From assembly GCF_014641615.1 (NCBI RefSeq), contig NZ_BMIB01000004.1:496001-560000 (forward strand): 64,000 nt of DNA, read 5' to 3'. The position numbers and the translations under genes are program-made. Below are positions 53,192 through 61,866 of the stretch, piece by piece. This stretch comes from Filimonas zeae. GTDB taxonomy: Bacteria; Bacteroidota; Bacteroidia; Chitinophagales; Chitinophagaceae. The notes beneath the pieces are model-generated. The model saw nothing but the letters and a program-made list of their open reading frames with translations. It was not told the origin of the DNA and searched no databases. Each line of letters begins with the position of its first letter. The stretch's first letter is position 1.

Positions 53192-56100
53192 TTAAAACGA
53201 CACATTCACACCCACCAGAATAGTTCTTGTTTTTGGATAGAAGTTTCTGGCATCAACCCCGGGTGCAATACCACCCTGATTAATTTCGGGATCAATGCCT
53301 TTGTAACCGGTAATTACGAAAAGATTATTACCAGAAATATAGGCGCGGATGTTTTTGATGTCTTTGCTCACATTTTTAAAATTGTATCCCAGCGTAGCGT
53401 TATCCAAACGAACATAGCTGCCGCTTTCAACATACCGGTCTGAATAAATCTGCGCATTCACATCTTTAGTAGACTCATCAGCCAGTGCAACCGGCAAATT
53501 TCTGAACTGCGCCATGGTAACCCATGATAAATCGGCACGGGTAACGTTCATAATTTTGTTACCTAACACAGAACGCATAAATATATTCAGGTCCAGATTC
53601 TTGTAACGGAAAGTGTTATTCCAGCCAAGAATAACCTTGGGTTGTGCATTACCGGCAAGGTAATAGTCTCTTCTCGGGTTTAATTTGCTTAAATCAGACA
53701 CCTGCTCACCTTTTGCATTGTAAAAGGTAGAAACGCCATTGGCGTTTTGTCCGGCGTATTTGTACACAAAGAACTGACCAATAGGCTGACCAACCAGTAT
53801 CATCTGAATTTTAGAACCAGTTTGTCCGCCACCATCCGGCTGCACCAATTGTATAGAATCTGCCTGGAAGCGGGAGTCAGAAAGGCTGTTAAGCTTGTTT
53901 TGGTTATGCGCCAGATTTATACTGGAAGTCCAGCTGAAATCGCGTTTTACCACTGGCGTTACATTCAGGGTAAACTCAAACCCCTTGTTAGTCATTGAAC
54001 CTACGTTAGCGGTTAATGAACCCGATGGATATAAAGAAGTACTTACAGGAAAGGTATAAATGAGGTCAGTAGTCTTTTTATTATACCATTCCAAAGAGCC
54101 GGTTACTCTACCCTTTAACAGGCCGAAATCGATACCGATGTTAGTAGTAGCTGTTTTTTCCCAACGCAAATCAGGGTTTTCGTTCTGGATGGCACCAAGC
54201 GCGTTATCCCATACACCATTATTATAAAACTGACTTCTGGTACCGTAAATAAGCTTGGTGGTAAGTGGGCTGAAACCAGCAGAGTTACCTGCTACACCAT
54301 AACTCGCTCTCAGCTTTAAGTCGCTCAGGAAAGTTACATTCTTCAGAAATTGCTCCTGATCTAACCTCCAGGATAAACCTACAGATGGGAAATATCCCCA
54401 TTTATTGTTGTCGCCAAACACGTTAGAACCATCACGACGTATAGATCCCTGCAGGGAATACTTATTGTTAAAGCTGTAGTTAATCCTTGCAAAGTCTGAA
54501 ATAAGCTTTACATGCTCGTAGGTAGCACCCCCTAAATTAATTCTGAAGCTGCCCACCGCATAAGGATTACCAAGGCTTAAGTTATAATAGCTTACCGCAT
54601 CAGTAGGAAAATTGGTACTGCTGGCAGAAAAGCCATCTCCATTCTCCGTATCCTGATAGCTATAACCCACTACCGCATTAATGGAATGCAGGCCAAACTT
54701 ACGGTCCCACGTAAGATAGGTTTCCAGTATCTTATTGGTATTAGTTGTTGTGCTACGCTCCGCTTTACCATTAGTACCGCCAATAGTGACCAGTGAAGGA
54801 TCGGCTGGCGGGTCTGGCACGCTGTATACGTTTGCGTAGTTATTGGTAAAATAACGATTATAGTAAGCAGAATATACATTCTGAAAACGTTGGTAAGATA
54901 CATTCACATCGTAGGTAAGGCCCAGGGGCAATTTCAACTGCGCAGTAAAGGTTCCTAACAGGTTGCTGTACTTACTACCCTCCTCCGCATTGCTCATCAT
55001 AGCAACAGGATTGTAATAAGAACTCATATTGAAGTTCTCATACCAGCTGCCATCTGCATTTTTTACCGGTGCCGTAGGCAGATAAGTAAGCATTTGCGCC
55101 AATATGTTACCCTTATAAGGTACATAAGTAGCCTGACTTACAGAGTTAGTAACAGATAAGCCGAGTTTCAGTTTATCATTAATAGCTTTCTGATCAATAG
55201 AAAGACGGGCAATCATACGCTTTAAACCATTGAGCTTTAAAATACCCTGCTGGTCAAAATAGTTAACACTGGCATTGTAAGTAGTGTTTTCAGAACCACT
55301 GCCAAACGACACGTTATGGTTGTGTGAGATAGCGGAAGAACGCTGCACTTCATCCTGCCAGTTGGTATTGCCACCTTTGTCATTCTCCGGAGCCAGTACA
55401 AGATTATTTTTAGCTAAGAAAGATTTGTATTGCTCAGCGTTCATCATTTTAAGCTGATTGGATACTTTCTCCTGTGCTATATATCCATTATAGTTTAACT
55501 GCAATGCGCCCTTTTTACCCCTTTTGGTAGTAACCATAATAACGCCATTGGCAGCTCTGTTACCGTAAATTGCTGCGGCGGCAGCATCTTTAAGTACATC
55601 AATACTTTCAATGTCATCAGGTGCCAGGATAGACATATCTGCACCAGGTACGCCATCAATTACAAAAAGCGGGGACTGTGCACCGGTTCTTAATGTAGAA
55701 GCACCACGCAATACAATAGCAGCAGAAGCATTGGGATCGCCGCTTTTGCTAATATTCAAACCAGGCACCTTACCCTGTAACATCTGTCCCACATCACTTA
55801 TAGGGCCACGGTTAAGATCACCACCCTTTACGCTGCTGATAGAACTGGTAAGCGTTTTACGACTTGCCTTACCATATCCTACTACCACCACATCGTTCAA
55901 ATCGCCCACCTTTTCCTTCAGAGTAACAGCCATAGTTGCACCTTTGCCCACCGTTTGTTCAAATGCAATAAAGTTTACAGCATTAAAAACAAGTATATCA
56001 CCTTCAGCTACACGAATAGTAAAAGAACCATCTGCACCCGTTACCACATTAGCATTGGTGCCCTTTACATTAACACTAACAGAACCAGCAGGCTGCCCCT

Positions 56101-56224
56101 TGCTGTCTGTAACAACCCCCTTTAGCTCTTTCTTTGTTTGTGCAAGCATTGTAAGGGGTAATAAAAACACCATCAACAATACATACAGTCTCGTTCTGAA
56201 TGCCCTCGGGCTAATCGATCTCAT
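53192..56224 (-). CDS. SusC/RagA-type TonB-linked outer membrane receptor
   Basis: A complete 1010-residue receptor with a signal peptide ending at LTMLAQ, a CarboxypepD_reg domain (about 33-110; LKGVVTDSKGQPAGSVSVNV), a plug (about 113-225; VVVVGYGKASRKTLTSSISS, SPLFVIDGVPGADMS, DAAAAAIYGNRAANGVIMV) and a barrel ending VGVNVSF. It has no STN domain, so it is not tied to an anti-sigma factor; control is more likely by the LacI-type protein. It starts 67 bp after the inositol oxygenase stop and precedes susD. The substrate is inferred to be an inositol-containing glycan. Confidence 0.96.
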   Translation of the reverse strand: MRSISPRAFRTRLYVLLMVFLLPLTMLAQTKKELKGVVTDSKGQPAGSVSVNVKGTNANVVTGADGSFTIRVAEGDILVFNAVNFIAFEQTVGKGATMAVTLKEKVGDLNDVVVVGYGKASRKTLTSSISSVKGGDLNRGPISDVGQMLQGKVPGLNISKSGDPNASAAIVLRGASTLRTGAQSPLFVIDGVPGADMSILAPDDIESIDVLKDAAAAAIYGNRAANGVIMVTTKRGKKGALQLNYNGYIAQEKVSNQLKMMNAEQYKSFLAKNNLVLAPENDKGGNTNWQDEVQRSSAISHNHNVSFGSGSENTTYNASVNYFDQQGILKLNGLKRMIARLSIDQKAINDKLKLGLSVTNSVSQATYVPYKGNILAQMLTYLPTAPVKNADGSWYENFNMSSYYNPVAMMSNAEEGSKYSNLLGTFTAQLKLPLGLTYDVNVSYQRFQNVYSAYYNRYFTNNYANVYSVPDPPADPSLVTIGGTNGKAERSTTTNTNKILETYLTWDRKFGLHSINAVVGYSYQDTENGDGFSASSTNFPTDAVSYYNLSLGNPYAVGSFRINLGGATYEHVKLISDFARINYSFNNKYSLQGSIRRDGSNVFGDNNKWGYFPSVGLSWRLDQEQFLKNVTFLSDLKLRASYGVAGNSAGFSPLTTKLIYGTRSQFYNNGVWDNALGAIQNENPDLRWEKTATTNIGIDFGLLKGRVTGSLEWYNKKTTDLIYTFPVSTSLYPSGSLTANVGSMTNKGFEFTLNVTPVVKRDFSWTSSINLAHNQNKLNSLSDSRFQADSIQLVQPDGGGQTGSKIQMILVGQPIGQFFVYKYAGQNANGVSTFYNAKGEQVSDLSKLNPRRDYYLAGNAQPKVILGWNNTFRYKNLDLNIFMRSVLGNKIMNVTRADLSWVTMAQFRNLPVALADESTKDVNAQIYSDRYVESGSYVRLDNATLGYNFKNVSKDIKNIRAYISGNNLFVITGYKGIDPEINQGGIAPGVDARNFYPKTRTILVGVNVSF

Positions 56225-56291
56225 AACAGTTTATTTATGGTTTACCTTAAAAAGGTGTCAAAAACAGGCAGCAATAAAAGAATAACTAATT

Positions 56292-57176
56292 CTAAAAACT
56301 TATAGATTCCGGCAAATACTTTTTAATCAGCGCCTCGTAATAAGGCTTAATAGCATTCCAGTCCGGCGCTACCGGATTTTTCGAATACAGGTCGTACGGA
56401 TTAAACAGTTTTACCCAGTTAAACATTTCACGGTCATGATCATCCATCAGATGCTCATACGCGCCTTCGCGGTGCTGAGAATAGAAGGAGTGATACCGTA
56501 ACATATATAAAGCGGGTTCAGGTAAATGATCTTTCATCATCTGATACACGTACTCATCATGTCCCCACGACATATGTACATTTCTCAAACCGCAGCCATG
56601 TGTGTACACACCGTATTTGCTGTTGTACCGGCTGTCGTTAAAATCGGGGTTGGCGCTGAAAAACTCCGGGTACACAATCTTATCAGAAAAAGCACATCCT
56701 ACCGGAAAAGTGTCGCCCACTACCGCCCACTGGGGTTCGCCAAACAAACACAGTACTTTACCCATATCGTGCATCAGCCCTACCATCACCATCCAATCGG
56801 GGTGACCATCGTTACGGATAGCCTCCGCTGTTTGTAACAGGTGCTGAAACTGATCCAGATCGGTGTCGGGGTCGGAATCGTCAACCAACTGGTTTAAAAA
56901 GTCAAATGCCTCCCATATAGACATCTTTGCTTTATCAAAGCGCAGGAAATTGTTTCTTTTTTCCTGTACAAAGTCATAGCATTGAAACTGATGGTTAAGG
57001 CGGTAAAATTCACGAACCGTGTCGCGGGTGGGCTCTTCGTAATTTCGGTACTCGTCTACTTTTTTCTCACCTGCAATGGTCGTAGGGTCGGGATAACGTT
57101 GTAAAAGGTCATCTTCCCATTCGTCCAGGCTACCCAAAGGAGCATTAACGGAAGAGTTATTGCTTAATTCTGACAT
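56292..57176 (-). CDS. myo-Inositol oxygenase
   Basis: A 294-residue cytoplasmic di-iron enzyme (MIOX family) that cleaves myo-inositol to D-glucuronate with O2. All six metal ligands of the animal enzymes can be matched: His112 (DQFQHLLQTAEAI), His136 and Asp137 (GLMHDMGKV), His206 (MSWGHDEYVYQM), His229 (LRYHSFYSQH) and Asp262 (LFNPYDLYSK). SDPDTDLDQF is the family's substrate-lid motif. The enzyme is rare outside eukaryotes but known in some Bacteroidota. It is the first gene of an operon with susC and susD and is divergent from lacI; an operator-like site lies 93 bp upstream. Confidence 0.95.
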   Translation of the reverse strand: MSELSNNSSVNAPLGSLDEWEDDLLQRYPDPTTIAGEKKVDEYRNYEEPTRDTVREFYRLNHQFQCYDFVQEKRNNFLRFDKAKMSIWEAFDFLNQLVDDSDPDTDLDQFQHLLQTAEAIRNDGHPDWMVMVGLMHDMGKVLCLFGEPQWAVVGDTFPVGCAFSDKIVYPEFFSANPDFNDSRYNSKYGVYTHGCGLRNVHMSWGHDEYVYQMMKDHLPEPALYMLRYHSFYSQHREGAYEHLMDDHDREMFNWVKLFNPYDLYSKNPVAPDWNAIKPYYEALIKKYLPESISF

Positions 57177-57268
57177 ATAGCAAGCTTTTTTATGATGATA
57201 TAAGAAGCCAATCGCAGAACTAATTTGACACTTTTTTAACAGCTGCGAAAGTAGGGCTATTGGGTTTA

Positions 57269-57286
57269 TTTACGAAATCGTTTTCG
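57269..57286. promoter_or_regulatory. LacI-type operator, site 1
   Basis: A near-palindrome, CGAAATCGTTTTCG, around a central CG as usual for LacI-family sites. On the minus strand 57285-57269 reads GAAAACGATTTCGTAAA, identical over 17 bp to site 2 at 59553. It lies between the divergent inositol oxygenase (57176) and lacI (57334) genes. Confidence 0.85.
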
Positions 57287-57333
57287 CATTACTGCTTAAT
57301 TTGCAGTTAGTTTGCAGTACAGAAGTGTCCCTT

Positions 57334-58341
57334 ATGTCTATAACAATCAAGCGGCTGGCGCAAGAATTGAACCTGTCGGTTTCTACCATTTCCAAGGCTT
57401 TAACCGATAGCCATGAAATAAGTGCCGAAACCAAACAAAGGGTTATACAAAAGGCGCAGGAGCTGAATTACAAGCCCAACCCGTACGCCAGCAGCCTCCG
57501 TGGCCGCAAAAGCAAAACCATTGCAGTTGTGCTGCCCGAAATAGCAGACAGCTTTTTCTCACTCGCTATTAATGGCATTGAAGAGGCCGCTTCTGAAAAA
57601 GGCTACCACGTATTGATTTACCTTACCCACGAAAGTTTTTTGAAAGAAGAAGCTATGCTGAAAGACTTCCAGAACGGCCGGGTAGATGGTATTCTTATTT
57701 CTGTCTCGCGCGAAACCGCCGGCAGCACTCATATACAGGAAGTAATAGACCGGGGTATACCCGTAGTGTTTTTTGATAGGATACGGGAAGATGTAAGCAC
57801 CGCCAAGTTTACTACCAACGACTACGAAAGCAGCTACAATGCTACGCTGCATCTGCTGGAAAAAGGTTGCCGTAACCTGAGTTTCCTCTGCATTTCACGC
57901 GATTTGCTTATCAGCAACAGCCGCATACAAGGCTATCAGCAAGCCTTAAAGGATAAAAACATGCCTGAAGCAGAAACTGCCGTTATCAACTGTACCAACA
58001 ACGCAGAGGAGAATTACCGGATGATTAAAGCTTTACTTTCCGGCAAACAAAGGCCCGATGGTATAATAGCCTCGGTGGAAAAACTCACCAACCCCGTATA
58101 CCTGGCTTGCCAGGAATTGCAGCTGCGTATACCACAGGATGTAAAAGTGCTCAGCTTTTCTAACCTGGAAACAGCCCCCCTGCTCAACCCCGCACTTACC
58201 ACCGTTACACAACCCGCCTTTGATATGGGCAAAGCAGCCGCCAACCTGCTGCTGAAATGCCTGCAGAAAAAGCACAGCATACTGGGTAAAGACACACAGG
58301 TAATACCTTCTACCTTAATTGTACGCCAGAGTACCGTGTAG
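57334..58341 (+). CDS. LacI-family transcription regulator
   Basis: About 335 residues from ATG 57334; the longer frame from 57301 starts at a TTG and adds 11 residues. The N-terminal HTH (TIKRLAQELNLSVSTISKAL) and hinge (NPYASSLRGRKSKTIAVVLP) are typical of Bacteroidota LacI proteins, followed by a periplasmic-binding-protein-type sensor (GIPVVFFDRIREDVSTAKF, QDVKVLSFSNLETAPLLNPA). Two identical operator-like sites at the divergent promoters on either side suggest that it controls itself, the inositol oxygenase-susCD operon, the acetyltransferase and the GH89 gene. The inducer is unknown. Its TAG is directly followed by the stop of the convergent gene. Confidence 0.93.
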   Translation: MSITIKRLAQELNLSVSTISKALTDSHEISAETKQRVIQKAQELNYKPNPYASSLRGRKSKTIAVVLPEIADSFFSLAINGIEEAASEKGYHVLIYLTHESFLKEEAMLKDFQNGRVDGILISVSRETAGSTHIQEVIDRGIPVVFFDRIREDVSTAKFTTNDYESSYNATLHLLEKGCRNLSFLCISRDLLISNSRIQGYQQALKDKNMPEAETAVINCTNNAEENYRMIKALLSGKQRPDGIIASVEKLTNPVYLACQELQLRIPQDVKVLSFSNLETAPLLNPALTTVTQPAFDMGKAAANLLLKCLQKKHSILGKDTQVIPSTLIVRQSTV

Positions 58342-59508
58342 CTATATTTTCAGAAACCATTTGTTGCGGTAAAGGAAATAGAGAAAAGCCAGCTGTACCA
58401 CTACAATGCCTGCTGCATACCATACCGGCTGCCAGTTGGCAGGTGCATATTGTATAACGCCCCCAAAGAGGTAGCGCGAAGTGTGGCCAAAATTAATAAG
58501 CCCCTCTGCAGCCATATAAATGGTAATAGAATTGGTGCCTATCCATACCAGCGGCGTGGCCCATTTGCGGTAGCCTGCCACATCTATAGTCAGATAAAAC
58601 ACGGCCAGAAACAACAGACTAAATCCACCAACATACAACACAAAGGAACTTGTCCAAAGTCGTTTGTTAATAGGAAAAGCCAGGTTCCACCAGCTGCCCA
58701 GCAATATCAGTACTATGCCTGCCGCCACCAGTAAAACACCTTTGCGTGCCGGAGTGTAACGGTTTTGCCATTGCAGTAATTGCCCGGCAAATACGCCCAG
58801 CAACGCCGAGGATACCGCAGGCAGGGTAGACAATATTCCTTCCGGATCATGTACCCCATCATGCAGTTTTCCTGGTAACAGCAACCGGTCGATATACGAT
58901 TCCAGGCTACCCTCCATCGTCAGCACACCCGCACCATAACCTGGCACCGGCACCCACATCATCACTGCCCAGTACCCAAGCAGCAATCCGGCAAACCAGA
59001 GCAACTGCCCTTTAATACCATTGTTGAGATAAATAAATGCAGCCAGACACCAGGCCAGCCCTATACGCCCCAGCACACTGGCAAAACGGGTTTGCTCCCA
59101 CCCTTCAAAACGAAGCAGACCATTCACCACCATGCCCAGCAACAGCAGTATCAACGTACGGCGTATAATAGAACGATACACCTTCCATTTTACCGTACCC
59201 GGCAGTTGCCAGGCTTCCAGTACCTGATGCACCGCCAGCTGTTTGCCAAATGAGTAGGGCATAGATACCCCCGCAATAAACAGGAACAGCGGAAATATCA
59301 TATCGTAAAAAGTAATACCGTTCCAGTCGGTATGATGCAGCTGGTTCGACATCCACACAGCCGGCCCCCAGCCGCTGGCTTTGGCCAATGCATGCACCAG
59401 CCCCTCCCCACTCATAATCCAGAACATATCAAAGCCCCGCAATGCATCCAGCGATTGCAGGCGCGGCAGCTTAGGCGCAGCAGTAGTATTCATGGCAACT
59501 TCGTTCAT
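58342..59508 (-). CDS. HGSNAT-like transmembrane N-acetyltransferase (DUF5009 group)
   Basis: A 388-residue protein with about ten membrane helices. The start has RLQSLDALRGFDMFWIM, the family's first-helix motif. After it comes LHHTDWNGITFYDMIFPLF, which matches the HxxWNG stretch around the active-site His of human heparan-alpha-glucosaminide N-acetyltransferase (His59 here). That enzyme moves the acetyl group of cytosolic acetyl-CoA through the membrane to terminal alpha-glucosamine on the far side. It is divergent from an alpha-N-acetylglucosaminidase gene, the same enzyme pair as in lysosomes. Start at 59508 or at an ATG five codons later. Bacterial members are mostly uncharacterised. 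Confidence 0.85.
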   Translation of the reverse strand: MNEVAMNTTAAPKLPRLQSLDALRGFDMFWIMSGEGLVHALAKASGWGPAVWMSNQLHHTDWNGITFYDMIFPLFLFIAGVSMPYSFGKQLAVHQVLEAWQLPGTVKWKVYRSIIRRTLILLLLGMVVNGLLRFEGWEQTRFASVLGRIGLAWCLAAFIYLNNGIKGQLLWFAGLLLGYWAVMMWVPVPGYGAGVLTMEGSLESYIDRLLLPGKLHDGVHDPEGILSTLPAVSSALLGVFAGQLLQWQNRYTPARKGVLLVAAGIVLILLGSWWNLAFPINKRLWTSSFVLYVGGFSLLFLAVFYLTIDVAGYRKWATPLVWIGTNSITIYMAAEGLINFGHTSRYLFGGVIQYAPANWQPVWYAAGIVVVQLAFLYFLYRNKWFLKI

Positions 59509-59552
59509 GCAGTTTTCTCTAAGAGCTTTAAATTTACCGGTTCAGACTGAAA

Positions 59553-59569
59553 GAAAACGATTTCGTAAA
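59553..59569. promoter_or_regulatory. LacI-type operator, site 2
   Basis: GAAAACGATTTCGTAAA, identical over 17 bp to site 1 on the opposite strand. It lies in the divergent region, 45 bp before the acetyltransferase start and 81 bp before the GH89 start, so one bound repressor could control both. Confidence 0.85.
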
Positions 59570-59649
59570 AAATGTATTTATCACAACCGCGCACTCCCGT
59601 TTCATCGGTAGCTTTATCCAAGCATCATTTGGTTACAAAACCCCTGTTT

Positions 59650-61866
59650 ATGTTAGCTATTAAACGATTATCGCTTTGCCTGTTACTGCTTTCGTGTTTC
59701 CATTCTTTTGTGCACGCACAATCCAATGCTGTTAACAGTAGCAAAGGTTTATTACAGCGCGTAGTGCCGCAACACGCCAGCCAGTTTATTATTGAACAGC
59801 TGCCTGTTGCAGACAGCAATGCTTTTGAAATAGAAAGCCGTGGTAAAAAAATAGTATTACGGGGTGGCAATGGTGTAGCCATTGCCTCGGCCCTATACCA
59901 CTATCTGCAGGAATATTGCCATTGCCAGATTACCTGGAACGGCACCAACCTGAGCCTGCCACGCACCCTGCCACAGGTGACTGGCAAAATACGCAAAACC
60001 ACGCCGTACGAATACCGGTACAACCTGAACTATTGCACCTTTAGCTACAGCATGAGCTGGTGGGACTGGGAACGCTGGGAAAAAGAAATTGACTGGATGG
60101 CGCTGCACGGTATTAATATGCCACTGGCCATTACCGGTGAGGAATACACCTGGTACGAGGTGTACAAGGAAATGGGCTTTACCGACGCCGATATGGATGC
60201 CTTTTTCTGCGGCCCCACTTACTTTGGTTGGTTTTGGATGGGTAACCTGGATGCATGGGGCGGCCCGCTGCCCATGAGCTGGATACAAAGCCATAAAGAA
60301 TTACAGCAAAAAATTCTGAAACGCCAGCGCGAACTGGGTATGAAGCCGGTATTACCTGCTTTTACCGGCCATGTGCCACCTGCTTTTAAGCAACGTTTTC
60401 CCAAAGCAAAACTGAAACAAACCAACTGGGGCAACGGCTTTGCAGATACCTATATACTGGATGCTGCCGACCCCATGTTTGCAGAAATAGGCAAGAAGTT
60501 TCTGCTGGCGCAGGAACGCATATTCGGTACCGACCATCTGTATTCGGCCGATACGTTTAACGAGAACGAACCGCCATCTGACGATACCACCTTTCTGGCA
60601 GACCTTAGCGCCAAAGTGTTTGAAGGCATGCGCAATGCAGATAGCAATGCCATATGGGTTATGCAGGGCTGGTTGTTTTACAGCGACCGCAAGTTCTGGA
60701 AAGCCCCGCAGATTAAAGCACTGCTGAATGCCGTACCGGATAAACACATGCTGCTGCTGGACCTGGCTGCGGAAATAGAACCCATCTGGAAACGTACAGA
60801 AGCCTTCTACGGCAAGCCCTGGATATGGAATATGCTGCACAACTTTGGTGGCAACATCAGCATGTTTGGCCGTATGGATGGGGTAGCACAAGGCCCGGCT
60901 GAAGCCCTGCACAGCGCCAACGCCGGTAAAATGAAAGGCATTGGTTTAACCATGGAAGGCATTGAGCAAAACCCGGTGATGTATGAGTTGATGACGCACC
61001 ACACCTGGCGCGATGCCCCTATTGATCTGGCTACCTGGCTTCCTACCTATATCCGTAACCGTTATGGCGTAGCGGATGCCAATGCTGTACAGGCCTGGAA
61101 CATTCTGCGTGCAACGGTATACAACGGTCAGCGCATCAGGGATGGAGCCGAGTCTATTATAACCGGCCGCCCTACTTTCGACTCTGCCAATACATGGACA
61201 AGAACGCCTTTAAACTATGCCCCGGCAGATCTGGTGCCGGCATGGGATTACTTTCTCAAAGCCATTCCTGCCTGCAAAACCAAAGAAGGTTTTCTGTATG
61301 ATATTACGGATGTTACACGCCAGGTACTGGCCAACCACGCACGTACCCTGCAACTGCGGTTTATTGAGGCCTATGAAAAGCAGGATGTGCCAGGCTTTGC
61401 CAAAACCAGCCAGGACTTTCTGACCCTGATTGCAGATATAGACCGCCTGCTGGCAACGCGTAAAGACTTTTTGCTCGGCCCCTGGATTGCAGATGCCCGC
61501 AAATGCGGCAACACCGCAGCAGAGAAAGCTTTGTACGAACGCAATGCCCGTAACCTGATTACTTTATGGGGTGATGCGGCAAGTCCTTTACACGAATATT
61601 CCTGCCGCCAGTGGAGTGGTTTGCTGAACGACTTTTACAAAGCCAGATGGCAGCAGTTTTTTGATACTGTAAAAGTGGACATGGCCCACAACCGCAAAAC
61701 CGACGTGAAGCGTTTTGATAGTACCATTGCCCAATGGGAATGGAAATGGGTAAACACACAGAAAAACTACCCGGTAACCACCACGGGCAATACTATTGAA
61801 GTTGTAAAAGAATTATACAATAAGTACAGAAAACAGCTGCCTGCTATTCGTACCGCAGCGCGTTGA
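59650..61866 (+). CDS. GH89 alpha-N-acetylglucosaminidase (NAGLU type)
   Basis: About 738 residues from ATG 59650, chosen because the signal peptide (LSLCLLLLSCFHSFVHAQ) follows it; the frame from 59572 adds 26 residues. The N-terminal domain (about 30-105) precedes the TIM barrel with YRYNLNYCTFSYSMSWWDWE, MALHGINMPLAITGEE and GPTYFGWFWMGNLDAWGGPL. Candidate catalytic acids are Glu305 in DTFNENEPP and Glu436 in LTMEGIEQNPVMYEL, matching human NAGLU Glu316 and Glu446. It removes terminal alpha-GlcNAc in the periplasm. It is divergent from the HGSNAT-like gene. Its 3' end overlaps the convergent permease gene by 23 bp. Confidence 0.94.
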   Translation: MLAIKRLSLCLLLLSCFHSFVHAQSNAVNSSKGLLQRVVPQHASQFIIEQLPVADSNAFEIESRGKKIVLRGGNGVAIASALYHYLQEYCHCQITWNGTNLSLPRTLPQVTGKIRKTTPYEYRYNLNYCTFSYSMSWWDWERWEKEIDWMALHGINMPLAITGEEYTWYEVYKEMGFTDADMDAFFCGPTYFGWFWMGNLDAWGGPLPMSWIQSHKELQQKILKRQRELGMKPVLPAFTGHVPPAFKQRFPKAKLKQTNWGNGFADTYILDAADPMFAEIGKKFLLAQERIFGTDHLYSADTFNENEPPSDDTTFLADLSAKVFEGMRNADSNAIWVMQGWLFYSDRKFWKAPQIKALLNAVPDKHMLLLDLAAEIEPIWKRTEAFYGKPWIWNMLHNFGGNISMFGRMDGVAQGPAEALHSANAGKMKGIGLTMEGIEQNPVMYELMTHHTWRDAPIDLATWLPTYIRNRYGVADANAVQAWNILRATVYNGQRIRDGAESIITGRPTFDSANTWTRTPLNYAPADLVPAWDYFLKAIPACKTKEGFLYDITDVTRQVLANHARTLQLRFIEAYEKQDVPGFAKTSQDFLTLIADIDRLLATRKDFLLGPWIADARKCGNTAAEKALYERNARNLITLWGDAASPLHEYSCRQWSGLLNDFYKARWQQFFDTVKVDMAHNRKTDVKRFDSTIAQWEWKWVNTQKNYPVTTTGNTIEVVKELYNKYRKQLPAIRTAAR

